A stretch of 64,000 bases of DNA from positions 2,294,001 through 2,358,000 of the forward strand of contig NZ_JBDZDQ010000001.1 of assembly GCF_040049295.1 (NCBI RefSeq), written 5' to 3'. This document shows, piece by piece, positions 27,038 through 35,144 of this stretch. Under the pieces are notes generated by a model. That model did no database searches, was not told the DNA's origin, and saw only the letters and a program-made list of their open reading frames with translations. Numbering within the stretch: position 1 is the stretch's first letter; every line of letters starts with the position of its first letter. The position numbers were made by a program, and so were the translations under genes. Source of the stretch: Sphingomonas sp. KR3-1. GTDB lineage: Bacteria > Pseudomonadota > Alphaproteobacteria > Sphingomonadales > Sphingomonadaceae.

Positions 27038-27069
27038 AAAGGCCGCCGGGGCAACTCCGGCGGCCTTTT
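27038..27069 (+). terminator. Rho-independent terminator after the tol-pal cluster
   Basis: GGCCGCCGG (27041-27049) pairs exactly with CCGGCGGCC (27057-27065) around a seven-base loop, followed by TTTT and preceded by AAA. It closes transcription of pal and could weakly work on the other strand. Confidence 0.85.
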
Positions 27070-27096
27070 CGATTCCACTTGCCGGCACTCCCGAAT

Positions 27097-27128
27097 CGAT
27101 ATAAATACGATATCATAATTTCGGGAGG
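27097..27128 (+). promoter_or_regulatory. AT-rich direct repeats and ribosome-binding site before the SPFH operon
   Basis: CGATAT occurs at 27097-27102 and again at 27108-27113, exactly one helical turn apart, inside an AT-rich island that stands out in this GC-rich DNA. GGGAGG (27123-27128) is the ribosome-binding site of the SPFH gene. Spacing of this kind fits cooperative binding by a ribbon-helix-helix protein such as the one in the operon. Confidence 0.5.
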
Positions 27129-27133
27129 TAATG

Positions 27134-28039
27134 ATGACTGACGTCCGTACCGCCGCTCCGGCGCTGCGCCAGAGCAGCGAGAAGTCCGCGAGCACTGCGA
27201 GCGGCTATGGCATGCTCCTCGTGTTGCTGGTCGCGTTCGCCGCGACGGGCGCTGCGCTCACCCAGATCGACCGCATGGCCGACTGGATCGTGATTTCCTG
27301 GCTGCTGCTTTCGATCCTGGTCGAGCTGTTCGTGCTGTGCGGTTTCTATCTGCTCCAGCCCAACCAGGCCGTGGTGGTCACGCTGTTCGGCGATTACCAG
27401 GGCACCGATCGCACCAGCGGCCTGCGCTGGGCCTGGCCGTGGCTGATCAAGAAGAAGGTTTCGGTGCGCGCCAACAACATCATCTCCGACAAGATCAAGG
27501 TCAACGATTTGCGCGGCAACCCGATCGAGATGGCGGCGCAGGTGGTGTGGCGCGTGACCGACAGCGCCCAGGCGCTGTTCGACGTCGACGATTACAAGGC
27601 GTTCGTCATGGTCCAGATCGAAGCCGCCGTCCGCACGATCGGCTCGCGCTATCCCTATGACGATTTCGAGCATCAGGAAGTCACGTTGCGCGGCAACCAC
27701 GACCAGGTCGGCGCCGAGCTGCGCGACGAGCTGATCGCCCGGCTGCGCGTCGCCGGCATCACCGTCGACGAGTGCGGCTTCACCCATCTCGCCTATGCAC
27801 AGGAGATCGCCGGCGCGATGCTCCGCCGCCAGCAGGCCCAGGCGGTGGTCGCCGCGCGCCAGACGCTGGTCGAGGGTGCGGTCGGCATGGTCGAGATGGC
27901 GCTCGACCAGCTCTCGGCCAAGAATGTCGTCGAGCTCGACGACGAGCGGCGCGCTGCGATGGTGTCGAACCTGATGGTGGTGCTGTGCGGCGAGCGCGAT
28001 ACCCAGCCGGTCGTCAATGCAGGCTCGCTGTACCAGTAA
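27134..28039 (+). CDS. SPFH/band 7 domain membrane protein
   Basis: A protein of about 301 residues. Two hydrophobic stretches (residues ~28-48 and ~57-78) anchor it; then comes the SPFH domain: [75 protein letters not shown] and the C-terminal helix [34 protein letters not shown] proteins form oligomers in the inner membrane and organise membrane domains or proteases. Start: two ATGs are adjacent; 27134 has the better spacing from GGGAGG. First gene of a compact operon whose other members are small and undescribed. Confidence 0.88.
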   Translation: MTDVRTAAPALRQSSEKSASTASGYGMLLVLLVAFAATGAALTQIDRMADWIVISWLLLSILVELFVLCGFYLLQPNQAVVVTLFGDYQGTDRTSGLRWAWPWLIKKKVSVRANNIISDKIKVNDLRGNPIEMAAQVVWRVTDSAQALFDVDDYKAFVMVQIEAAVRTIGSRYPYDDFEHQEVTLRGNHDQVGAELRDELIARLRVAGITVDECGFTHLAYAQEIAGAMLRRQQAQAVVAARQTLVEGAVGMVEMALDQLSAKNVVELDDERRAAMVSNLMVVLCGERDTQPVVNAGSLYQ

Positions 28040-28049
28040 GGCGAAGTCC

Positions 28050-28265
28050 GTGTCCCAGCCGCCCCAGAAGAAAGCCTTCCCGCTCCGCCTCGATCCCGCG
28101 CTCTATGCGGCGATCGAGCGGGCGGCGGCGAGCGACCTGCGCAGCGTCAACGCCCAGGTCGAGTGCCTGTTGCGCGAGGCGCTGGGACGGCGCGGGGTCA
28201 AGCTGGCCGATCCGGTCAAGCCCAAGCGGGGCCGCCCGCCCAAGGTGAAAGAGGAGGAAGCATGA
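28050..28265 (+). CDS. Arc-like ribbon-helix-helix DNA-binding protein
   Basis: A 71-residue basic protein. [38 protein letters not shown] has the Arc/MetJ-type ribbon-helix-helix pattern: a beta strand (FPLRLDP) that would enter the DNA major groove, then two helices ending in the REAL motif. A lysine-rich tail ([13 protein letters not shown]) contains an AT-hook-like RGRPPK. GTG at 28050 is chosen (AAGG eight bases upstream); an ATG at 28017 inside the SPFH gene is possible. It probably represses its own operon. The stop overlaps the next gene (ATGA). Confidence 0.75.
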   Translation: MSQPPQKKAFPLRLDPALYAAIERAAASDLRSVNAQVECLLREALGRRGVKLADPVKPKRGRPPKVKEEEA

Positions 28266-28531
28266 TCCGCCCGCAACGTGCCGATGCCTGGTTCGTCCGC
28301 ATCCGCCGCGGCGCCAAGTACAATATCACGCCCTGCACGCGGGAAGGCTGGGCCGTGACGGTTGCCTATGTGCTGGCCACGCTAGCGCTCACGCCGGTCA
28401 TCCTCACGCCCACCCCGATCCATGTCGCGGTCTGGCTGATCCTCTTCCTGGCCGCGACCGCCCTGTTCCTCGTCATAGCCTGGCGCACCTCGTCGCCCGC
28501 GGCGGACGACAGCGAGAAAGGAAACCGCTGA
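28262..28531 (+). CDS. Small two-helix membrane protein of the SPFH operon
   Basis: An 89-residue protein. A basic, tryptophan-containing N-terminus ([30 protein letters not shown]) is followed by two hydrophobic helices (residues ~30-48 and 52-72) and a charged tail. The segment WxVTxAY before the first helix also appears in the third small protein of this operon (GWLVTLAF), hinting at a common origin. Both ends overlap neighbouring genes (ATGA and TGATG). Function unknown. Confidence 0.65.
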   Translation: MIRPQRADAWFVRIRRGAKYNITPCTREGWAVTVAYVLATLALTPVILTPTPIHVAVWLILFLAATALFLVIAWRTSSPAADDSEKGNR

Positions 28532-28632
28532 TGTTCCTTCCCATGAAAGTCAGCCGCGAACGGCTTCCCATCGTCCTCGGCGTGGGCCTGGTCGCGCTGC
28601 TCGCCGGCATCGCAGTGGCGCTGTTCCAATGA
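28531..28632 (+). CDS. 33-residue membrane miniprotein
   Basis: A short gene: MFLPMKVSRERLPIVLGVGL followed by a hydrophobic helix ending AVALFQ. It is one membrane-spanning helix (residues ~13-32) with a basic N-terminus. The start overlaps the preceding stop (TGATG), the stop overlaps the next ATG (ATGA), and AGAAAGGAAACC upstream provides a ribosome-binding site, so the coupling on both sides argues for a real gene despite its size. No function is assigned. Confidence 0.6.
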   Translation: MFLPMKVSRERLPIVLGVGLVALLAGIAVALFQ

Positions 28633-28889
28633 TCGGCAACGCCTTCCGCGTCCGCCCCGGCTACTGGTTCCGCCCCAAGCGCTTCGGCTTCGGCGCAGTG
28701 CCGGTCACCTGGCAGGGCTGGCTGGTCACCCTGGCCTTTGCCGGCCTTGCCGCGATCCTCGCCAATTTCGCCACGCATCGCGGCCCGGCCTGGCTGGTGT
28801 TGCTCGTGCCGCTGACGATCGCCTTCCTCTGGCTCGTCGTCGTCAAGACCGATGGCGACTGGCAGTTCCGCTGGGGCGGGGACGATTGA
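28629..28889 (+). CDS. Small membrane protein of the SPFH operon
   Basis: An 86-residue protein with a basic aromatic N-terminus (FRVRPGYWFRPKRFGFG), two hydrophobic helices (residues ~28-45 and 54-72) and an acidic, tryptophan-rich end (DGDWQFRWGGDD). Its layout parallels the 89-residue protein two genes upstream. Start and stop overlap neighbours (ATGA; TGATG). Not recognised; the family appears to travel with SPFH and Arc-like genes here. Confidence 0.65.
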   Translation: MIGNAFRVRPGYWFRPKRFGFGAVPVTWQGWLVTLAFAGLAAILANFATHRGPAWLVLLVPLTIAFLWLVVVKTDGDWQFRWGGDD

Positions 28890-29851
28890 TGCGCCGCATG
28901 CTGCTCGCGCTGGCGCTGCTCGGCACGCCCCCTGCCGCGCTCGCCCGGGACGCCGGGGCGGGCACCGAGATCACCGCGCCCGGGCCGCAGGGCAACCTGG
29001 CCGGCACGCTGCTCGATCCCGATCCCAGGGCGCCGCTGGTCCTGATCGTGCCCGGGTCCGGGCCCACCGACCGCGACGGCAATAATCGCTTCGGCGTCGC
29101 CGGCGGCCCCTATCGCCAGCTGGCCGAAGGCCTGGCCAGGCACGGCGTCGCCACGCTCCGCATCGACAAGCGCGGCATGTTCGACAGCCGCAGCGCGGTC
29201 GCCGACGGCAATCGCGTGACGATCGCCGACTATGCGGCGGACGTCCGCACCTGGATCGATGCTGCGCGCAAGCGGACCGGCCGCGCCTGTGTCTGGCTGC
29301 TCGGGCACAGCGAGGGCGGGCTGGTCGTGCTCGCCGGCGCGCAGCAGCCCGCGGGCGTGTGCGGCGTGGTGCTGGTCAGCGCCGCTGGCCGGCCACTCGC
29401 CGTGATCATGCGCGAGCAGGTCCGCGCCAATCCGGCCAATGCGCCGCTGCTCGATCCCCTGCTGTCGCTCATCGCCACGCTGGAAAGCGGCAAGCATGCC
29501 GATACCGCGTCGATGCCGGCGCCGCTGCCGCTGCTCTTCCCGGACAGCGTGCAGGACTTCATGATCGATCAGTTCCGCTACGATCCGCCCCGGCTGGCCG
29601 CCAGCCTGACGGTGCCGCTGCTTGTCACCCAGGGCGACCGGGACGTGCAGATCAATCCGGGCGACGCGCGCGCGCTTGCCGGCGCGAGGCCGGGCGCGAC
29701 GCTGGTGGTGGTGCCGGGCATGACGCATGTGCTGCGCATCGCCGCCGCCGATGGCCGCCAAGCGAGCATCGCGACCTATTCGGATGCGTCGCTGCCCGTC
29801 GCGCCGGCGCTGGTCGATGCCATTGCCGGGTTCGTCACCGCCAGGCGTTAG
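28889..29851 (+). CDS. Secreted alpha/beta hydrolase
   Basis: A 320-residue protein with a signal peptide (MLLALALLGTPPAALA). The alpha/beta hydrolase core is clear: LIVPGSGPTDRDGNN (oxyanion region), ATLRIDKRGMFDS, the nucleophile elbow LLGHSEGGLVV (Ser in GHSEGG), TQGDRDVQI with the acid and VPGMTHVLR with the catalytic His. It is probably a periplasmic esterase or peptidase of the serine aminopeptidase/S33-like type. It is translationally coupled to the operon of small membrane proteins by TGATG. Confidence 0.87.
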   Translation: MRRMLLALALLGTPPAALARDAGAGTEITAPGPQGNLAGTLLDPDPRAPLVLIVPGSGPTDRDGNNRFGVAGGPYRQLAEGLARHGVATLRIDKRGMFDSRSAVADGNRVTIADYAADVRTWIDAARKRTGRACVWLLGHSEGGLVVLAGAQQPAGVCGVVLVSAAGRPLAVIMREQVRANPANAPLLDPLLSLIATLESGKHADTASMPAPLPLLFPDSVQDFMIDQFRYDPPRLAASLTVPLLVTQGDRDVQINPGDARALAGARPGATLVVVPGMTHVLRIAAADGRQASIATYSDASLPVAPALVDAIAGFVTARR

Positions 29852-29861
29852 GCCAGCGCCC

Positions 29862-30698
29862 TCAGGCCAGCGCCTCGTCGAGCAGGCGGGCGAGGCGCAG
29901 CCCGCCCTTGATCACCTGGGTGCGGGCCTCGGGCACCCACTTGACGATCATCTCCTCGGTGATCGCGACGCGCCCCGTGATCGGCTTGCACGGATCGCCG
30001 CCGTTCAGGTCGGCATAGATGCCGCGGGCCAGGTCCCAGCTGTCCTTGCCCCAGTCGGTGACGGTGCCGCCGCCCAGGCTGGCGCGATCGGCGCGGCTAT
30101 AGGCGCGCACGATGTTCGGCCCGGTGGTGATCGCGCGCTCGGCGAGCAGTCCGTCCCACACCGAGTGGAGGTTCAGCCGGTCGGTAGTGTAGATGCCATA
30201 GCTCACCAGCGCCTTGTTGCCGCCGGCATCGCCGTCATGCTCGGCGCCGTGCAGCGGCTGGCCGATATCGCCGACGAAATGGACGAGGAAGAGCAGCGCC
30301 TTCACCCGCTCGACCTGCGGCGCCTTGCGGTCCTTCAGCGTCTTCACGTCGCGCTCGATCTGGGCGGAGACGCAATTGCCATCCTTGCAGTCGGCGGTAA
30401 CGTCGAACGGCTTGCAGATATCGGCGTCCTGGTAGTGCCAGACCGAGGCATAGCGCCAGTCGGCACCCAGCTTCTTGATGCAATCGGCCCAGACCGCAGC
30501 CTCCTCGATCGTCGCCGCCGGGCAGCCTTCGGTCTTGAGCAGGTCCGTGTGGTGGAGCAGCTGGGTGATCTTGGCACGCGTGGCGGGGGTGATGTTGCGC
30601 CAGGCGATCGCCGCCACGGTCTGATGGCCATATTCCCAATAGGCATTGGCGGGCGCGGCGAACCCGAACAGGGCCGCGAGGATCACGAGAAAGCGCAT
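29862..30698 (-). CDS. S1/P1 nuclease family protein
   Basis: A 278-residue zinc-dependent nuclease homologue with signal peptide (LVILAALFGFAAPANA). After cleavage the mature protein starts near Y-W-E-Y-G-H; in this family the N-terminal tryptophan and following histidines bind the trinuclear zinc cluster. Further ligands are in AAVWADCIKK, SVWHYQDAD, LFLVHFVGDIGQPLHGAEHDGDAGGN and NLHSVWDGLL. It should degrade single-stranded nucleic acids or 3'-nucleotides in the periplasm. It overlaps the acyltransferase gene (TGATG) and follows it in an operon. Confidence 0.92.
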   Translation of the reverse strand: MRFLVILAALFGFAAPANAYWEYGHQTVAAIAWRNITPATRAKITQLLHHTDLLKTEGCPAATIEEAAVWADCIKKLGADWRYASVWHYQDADICKPFDVTADCKDGNCVSAQIERDVKTLKDRKAPQVERVKALLFLVHFVGDIGQPLHGAEHDGDAGGNKALVSYGIYTTDRLNLHSVWDGLLAERAITTGPNIVRAYSRADRASLGGGTVTDWGKDSWDLARGIYADLNGGDPCKPITGRVAITEEMIVKWVPEARTQVIKGGLRLARLLDEALA

Positions 30699-31909
30699 CA
30701 GACTACTCCAGAAGCAGGCTCGGCCTCCCTAGCAGGTGTTTTGCGCTTCGCCAGCGGGTTCAGGCCGATCAGCGGCCGCAGCCAGCCGATCCGCCGTCCG
30801 ACCAGATAGGTCGCTGCGCACACCGCAGCGGTGCCGCCCAGCAACAGCGCGAACTCGGCGGGCGCGTTCAGCCCGAGCGGCAGCGAATACCAGGCGATCA
30901 GCACGATCGCGGGATGGTGGACGATGTAGAAGGGGAACACCGCCTCGGCGAGCGGCGTGCGCCAGGGGTGGTCGCGATTCCACTGCGTCTCGGCGAGCTG
31001 GAACAGCGCCAGGATCATCCCCCAGGCCATGGCGGTGCGCGCGGCGCGGTCGAGCGCCATAACGGCGTGCGGGGGCACCTGCGTTCCCGGCCACCGGATC
31101 TCGACGATCACGATCACCGCGCCGGCCAGCATCGTCATCGCCGCCGCGGGCTTCCAGCACCGCGCGACTGCCGTCCAGAGCTGCGGCGCACCGGCGAGTG
31201 CGAAACCGAACAGGAAGATCGGCGCATATTGCGAGTGCCCGCCCCAGTCGCGCAGCAGCCCCTGCCGCTCGGGCGCGACGAACAGCATCGCCAGCCGCAG
31301 CGCCGCCAGCAGCGCCACTGGCGCCCAGAGCAGCCGATGGCCCTGCGCGAGCCAGGCCGCAGCGCGGCCGATCGCGCGCACCGCCTTGCCGCGGTCCAGC
31401 GCCAGCACCCCGGCGAGCAGCAGCGTATAGGCGGCGAGATAGGCGACGAACCACAGATGCTCCCAGCTCGGGAACTCGCGCCCGTAGAATTCGCCCACCC
31501 GCCAGTAATCGCGCGCCCAGAAGTGGAGATAGCCATGAGGATAGCCCGTCTCCATCACCCGCACCCACATCTCGAGCGGCACCAGCACCGCCATGCCGAA
31601 GGCGAGCGGCACCAGCAGCCGCAGCGCCCGGCGCTTCGCAAAGCCGGTGGGCGCGCGGTCGTAGAGCTTGCGCGAGGCATAGCCCGAGACGGCGAACAGC
31701 AGCGGCAGGCGCCAGGGCGTGAGCAGCGCCATCGGCGGGATCAGCCACGCAAAGGCATAGCCGGTCTTGATCACCCAGTCCCAGGGCGAGAAGGCCATGG
31801 CGATGTGATAGAGGATCAGCAGCGCGAAGGCGGCGATGCGCAGCCAGTCCATGCCATAGTGGCGCTGGCTGGTCCGGTGGGCGGCAGCGAGGATCGGATC
31901 GTGCCGCAA
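30698..31909 (-). CDS. Membrane acyltransferase family protein (OpgC/acyltransferase-3-like)
   Basis: A 403-residue protein with about ten membrane helices. The acyltransferase-3 pattern is present: YGMDWLRIAAFALLILYHIAMAF (DxxR...H motif at the first helix), LLFAVSGYASRKL, HLWFVAYLAAY and the C-terminal AVFPFYIVHHPAIVLI. Such proteins transfer acyl groups to sugars or glucans on the outside of the inner membrane. The target is not evident. It precedes and overlaps the S1/P1 nuclease gene. Confidence 0.85.
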   Translation of the reverse strand: MRHDPILAAAHRTSQRHYGMDWLRIAAFALLILYHIAMAFSPWDWVIKTGYAFAWLIPPMALLTPWRLPLLFAVSGYASRKLYDRAPTGFAKRRALRLLVPLAFGMAVLVPLEMWVRVMETGYPHGYLHFWARDYWRVGEFYGREFPSWEHLWFVAYLAAYTLLLAGVLALDRGKAVRAIGRAAAWLAQGHRLLWAPVALLAALRLAMLFVAPERQGLLRDWGGHSQYAPIFLFGFALAGAPQLWTAVARCWKPAAAMTMLAGAVIVIVEIRWPGTQVPPHAVMALDRAARTAMAWGMILALFQLAETQWNRDHPWRTPLAEAVFPFYIVHHPAIVLIAWYSLPLGLNAPAEFALLLGGTAAVCAATYLVGRRIGWLRPLIGLNPLAKRKTPAREAEPASGVV

Positions 31910-32041
31910 GCAGGGCCTCGGGTTCGGGAACGGCCCGCCAACCTAGTCCGGCTTGCTTAGCATCGCGTAAAGCCGGCCCGGGCATTTCTGCATCAAATCT
32001 CGATATCGTCGCGGCTGGCCCCGGCCACGCAAAGCGCCTAT

Positions 32042-33175
32042 ATGGCCGCCATGTCCGTACGTCCCTGGCGCGATATCGTCCGGCGGCCCAGCCGTCAGAT
32101 CATGGTGGGCAATGTCCCCGTTGGCGGCGATGCGCCGGTGACGGTGCAGACCATGACCAACACTGCCACGTCCGATCCCCGCGCGACGATCGACCAGATC
32201 CGCCGCTGCGAGGATGCCGGCGTCGACATCATCCGCGTGAGCTGCCCGGACGTCGAATCGACCGCGGCGCTCAAGCAGATCGTCCGCGCCAGCCGCGTGC
32301 CGATCGTCGCCGACATCCATTTCCACTACAAGCGCGCGCTCGAAGCCGCCGATGCCGGCGCCGCGTGCCTGCGCATCAACCCGGGCAATATCGGCTCGGC
32401 GGAGCGCGTGAACGAGGTCGTCAACGCCGCCAAGGCCAATGGCTGCGCGATCCGCATCGGCGTCAATGCCGGGTCCCTCGAAAAGGACCTGCTCGAGAAA
32501 TACGGCGAACCCTGCCCCGAGGCGCTGGTCGAATCCGCGCTCGACCATATCAAGCTGCTCCAGGACCGCGACTTCCACGAGTTCAAGGTCGCAGTGAAGG
32601 CGTCGGACGTGTTCCTCGCCGTCGCCGCATACCAGCAGCTCGCCGACGCGGTCGATTGCCCGCTGCACCTCGGCATCACCGAGGCGGGCGGTTTCGTCGG
32701 CGGCACGGTCAAGTCGGCGATCGGCATCGGCTCGCTGCTCTGGTTCGGCATCGGCGACACGATTCGTGTCTCGCTTTCGGCCGAGCCCGAGGAGGAAGTC
32801 CGCGTCGGCTTCGAGATCCTCAAGGCGCTCGGTATCCGCAATCGCGGCGTCCGCGTCGTCAGCTGCCCGAGCTGCGCGCGCCAGGGCTTCGACGTGATCC
32901 GCACCGTCCAGGCGCTCGAGGACCGCCTCCAGCATATCCGCACGCCGCTGTCGCTCTCGGTGCTCGGCTGCGTCGTCAACGGCCCCGGCGAGGCGCGCGA
33001 GACCGATATCGGGCTCACCGGCGGCGGCAATGGCAAGCACATGGTCTATCTCTCTGGCGTCACCGATCACACCGTGAACGACGCCGACATGCTCGATCAC
33101 ATCGTCAAGCTGGTCGAGGCCAAGGCGGCCGAGATCGAATCGGCCGAAGCCGCCACCGCCGCGGCGGCCGAATAG
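32042..33175 (+). CDS. ispG: 4-hydroxy-3-methylbut-2-enyl diphosphate synthase IspG
   Basis: An iron-sulfur enzyme of the MEP isoprenoid pathway that makes HMBPP from MEcPP. The 377-residue protein has the TIM-barrel part ([64 protein letters not shown]) and the C-terminal cluster domain with cysteines in [11 protein letters not shown] and [10 protein letters not shown]. The second ATG, three codons downstream, is an alternative start. Alanine/glutamate-rich tail. Isoprenoids from this route also feed UbiA, encoded later in the window. Confidence 0.97.
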   Translation: MAAMSVRPWRDIVRRPSRQIMVGNVPVGGDAPVTVQTMTNTATSDPRATIDQIRRCEDAGVDIIRVSCPDVESTAALKQIVRASRVPIVADIHFHYKRALEAADAGAACLRINPGNIGSAERVNEVVNAAKANGCAIRIGVNAGSLEKDLLEKYGEPCPEALVESALDHIKLLQDRDFHEFKVAVKASDVFLAVAAYQQLADAVDCPLHLGITEAGGFVGGTVKSAIGIGSLLWFGIGDTIRVSLSAEPEEEVRVGFEILKALGIRNRGVRVVSCPSCARQGFDVIRTVQALEDRLQHIRTPLSLSVLGCVVNGPGEARETDIGLTGGGNGKHMVYLSGVTDHTVNDADMLDHIVKLVEAKAAEIESAEAATAAAAE

Positions 33176-33176
33176 C

Positions 33177-33428
33177 GTGCCCAGGCCGCCGATCGTCTCG
33201 AAGCGCAAGGCAGAGGCGACCGGCGCCTCCGCGGTCGGCGCCTCGGCCGTCGGCGCGCTCGCGCTCGCGTCGGTGGCGCTTGCCGGCTTCGCGCTCGGCG
33301 CCGTCGCGGTGGGAGCGGTGGCGATCGGGCGGTTGCGGATTGGCAAGGCGCGGATCGGCAAGCTGCGCATCGACGAGCTCGAGATCGGCAGGCTGGTCCA
33401 GCACGACGAGACCGACACCGACGCGTGA
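33177..33428 (+). CDS. Small pentapeptide-periodic protein of unknown function
   Basis: An 83-residue product starting with GTG one base after the ispG stop. After a basic N-terminus (PRPPIVSKRKAEATG) it shows about eleven successive five-residue units with a branched aliphatic residue in the centre (ASAVG, ALALA, VALAG, FALGA, VAVGA, VAIGR, LRIGK, ARIGK, LRIDE, LEIGR). This period is that of pentapeptide-repeat beta-helices, though the usual Asp/Asn is missing; an alternative is a glycine-zipper membrane helix followed by a charged strand. Not recognised as a named family. Confidence 0.55.
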   Translation: MPRPPIVSKRKAEATGASAVGASAVGALALASVALAGFALGAVAVGAVAIGRLRIGKARIGKLRIDELEIGRLVQHDETDTDA

Positions 33429-33459
33429 CGGCGCCGCCGCGCGCGGCTATGCGCCGTGC

Positions 33460-34350
33460 ATGCGCACCGTCACGCTCGCCCTGCTCGCCGCCTGCGCCGG
33501 CATCGCGCTCTATTCGATCATGGACGCCGTGATGAAGGGGCTGAGCCTTGGCATCGGCGCCTATGCCGCGATCTTCTGGCGGCTGGTCGCGGGCGTCATG
33601 ATCATGACGCCGCTGTTCGTCGCCACCCGCCAGCGCATGCCGAGCGCGCAGGTGCTCGGGATCCACGCGATCCGCAGCGCCGTGATCGCGGTGATGGCGA
33701 TCGGCTTCTTCTGGGGCATCGCCCGCGTGCCGCTGGCCGAGGCGATCGCGCTCACCTTCATCGCCCCGCTGATCGCGCTCGGCCTCGCCGCCTTGGTCCT
33801 GCACGAGAAGATCGGCCCGCGCTCGATCCTCGGCTCGCTGCTCGGGCTGGCGGGCGTGGCGATCATCCTCGCCGGCCAGCTTGGCGCGCCGCACCGGCCC
33901 GATTCGGCGCTCGGCATGCTCGCGATCCTCACCTCGGCGGTGTTCTATGCGGTCAACCTCGTCATCGCGCGCCACCAGGCGCAGCATGCCGGGCCGATCG
34001 AGATCGCGTTCTTCCAGAACTGGATCATCCTGGCGCTGTTCGCGCTGCCCGCGCCCTGGCTGCTCCAGCTGCCCGCGCCGGGGCAATGGCCGCTGGTCGG
34101 CCTTTCCGCGGCGCTCGCGATCGTCTCGCTGATGCTGCTCTCCTGGGCCTATGCCCGGGCCGAGGCGCAGATCCTGCTCACCGTCGAATATACCGCCTTC
34201 ATCTGGGCGGCGATCATGGGCTGGCTGTTCTTCCGCGAGCCGCTGACCGCGGTGACCGTCGCCGGCACCTTGCTGATCGTCGCCGGATGCTGGATGGCGG
34301 CGCGGGGCCAGCCTGCGCCGGCCGAGCATGTGGAGCCTGCCCTGTCATGA
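33460..34350 (+). CDS. DMT superfamily transporter (EamA type)
   Basis: A 296-residue inner-membrane protein with ten hydrophobic helices in two EamA repeats (first from AACAGIALYSIMDAVMKG to the LGLAGVAIILAGQ end, second from SALGMLAILTSAVFYAVN). Typical features are an acidic residue after helix 1 and VPLAEAIALTFIAPLIALGLAALVLHEKIG at the repeat junction, matched by AQILLTVEYTAFIWAAIMGWLFFREPL in the second half. Exports metabolites or drugs; the substrate is unknown. The stop overlaps the GNAT start (ATGA). Confidence 0.88.
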   Translation: MRTVTLALLAACAGIALYSIMDAVMKGLSLGIGAYAAIFWRLVAGVMIMTPLFVATRQRMPSAQVLGIHAIRSAVIAVMAIGFFWGIARVPLAEAIALTFIAPLIALGLAALVLHEKIGPRSILGSLLGLAGVAIILAGQLGAPHRPDSALGMLAILTSAVFYAVNLVIARHQAQHAGPIEIAFFQNWIILALFALPAPWLLQLPAPGQWPLVGLSAALAIVSLMLLSWAYARAEAQILLTVEYTAFIWAAIMGWLFFREPLTAVTVAGTLLIVAGCWMAARGQPAPAEHVEPALS

Positions 34351-34826
34351 TCACGATCCGCCCCGCCACCCCCGATGACGTCGCGCTGATCCTCGATCTC
34401 GTCCGCGCGCTCGCTTTGTACGAGCGCGAGCCCGATGCAGTGACTGCGACCGAGCCGATGCTGACCAGGGCGCTGTTCGGCGACCGGCCGTTCGCCGAGG
34501 CAGTGATCGCGGAGGCCGATGGCGAACCCGTCGGCTTCGCGTTGTTCTTCTTCAACTTCTCGACCTGGACCGGCAAGCCGAGCCTCTATCTTGAAGACCT
34601 GTTCGTGCGTCCCGAGGCGCGCGGCAGGGGCGCGGGCAAGGCGTTGCTCCAGCATCTCGCCGGTATCGCGCTCGACCGGGACTGTGGCCGCTTCGAGTGG
34701 TCGGTGCTCGACTGGAACACTCCGGCAATCGATTTCTACCGGGCGATGGGCGCCGAGCCGATGGATGAATGGACGATTCAGCGCGTCTCAGGCGATGCCC
34801 TGGTCGCGCTGGCGGGGCGCAACTGA
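34347..34826 (+). CDS. GNAT family N-acetyltransferase (diamine acetyltransferase-like)
   Basis: A 159-residue GNAT protein: MITIRPATPDDVALILDLVRALALYE at the N-terminus, YLEDLFVRPEARGRGAGKALLQHLA (acetyl-CoA motif, RGRGAG) and a C-terminal RFEWSVLDWNTPAIDFYRAMGAEPMDEW. This combination (LYEREPDAV, FNFSTWTGKPSLYLEDL, WNTPAIDFY) resembles spermidine/spermine or thialysine acetyltransferases, so a polyamine-like substrate is plausible. Coupled to the transporter upstream and to the SMR gene downstream (TGATG). Confidence 0.85.
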   Translation: MITIRPATPDDVALILDLVRALALYEREPDAVTATEPMLTRALFGDRPFAEAVIAEADGEPVGFALFFFNFSTWTGKPSLYLEDLFVRPEARGRGAGKALLQHLAGIALDRDCGRFEWSVLDWNTPAIDFYRAMGAEPMDEWTIQRVSGDALVALAGRN

Positions 34827-35143
34827 TGGCCTGGGTGCTCCTCATCCTCGGCGGCCTGTTCGAGGTCGGCTTCACCACCTGTCTTCGCTATGCAGACGGC
34901 TTCCGCAACATCCCCTGGACGCTCGGCTTCCTCGTCTCGGTGACGCTGTCGATGGTGCTGCTCGAGCTCGCCGCGCGCACCATCCCGATGGGCACCGCCT
35001 ATGCGATCTGGACCGGCATCGGCGCGCTCGGCACGGTGATCATCGGCATGCTCTGGTTCGGCGAGCCCTTCACCCTGGTCCGCAGCCTGCTGATCCTCGG
35101 GGTCGTCGCCTGCATCGCCGGCCTCAAGCTGACGGCGCACTGA
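34826..35143 (+). CDS. Small multidrug resistance (SMR) efflux protein
   Basis: A 105-residue four-helix protein: AWVLLILGGLFEVGFTTCLRYADGF contains the essential membrane Glu (FEVG), followed by SMVLLELAARTIPMGTAYAIWTGIGALGTVIIGMLWFGEP, the SMR signature. The Gdx/SugE branch, which exports guanidinium, is suggested by the GTAYAIWTGIGALG segment. Whether this one handles guanidinium or quaternary amines cannot be decided here. Last of three overlapping genes with a GNAT and a DMT transporter. Confidence 0.9.
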   Translation: MAWVLLILGGLFEVGFTTCLRYADGFRNIPWTLGFLVSVTLSMVLLELAARTIPMGTAYAIWTGIGALGTVIIGMLWFGEPFTLVRSLLILGVVACIAGLKLTAH

Positions 35144-35144
35144 G

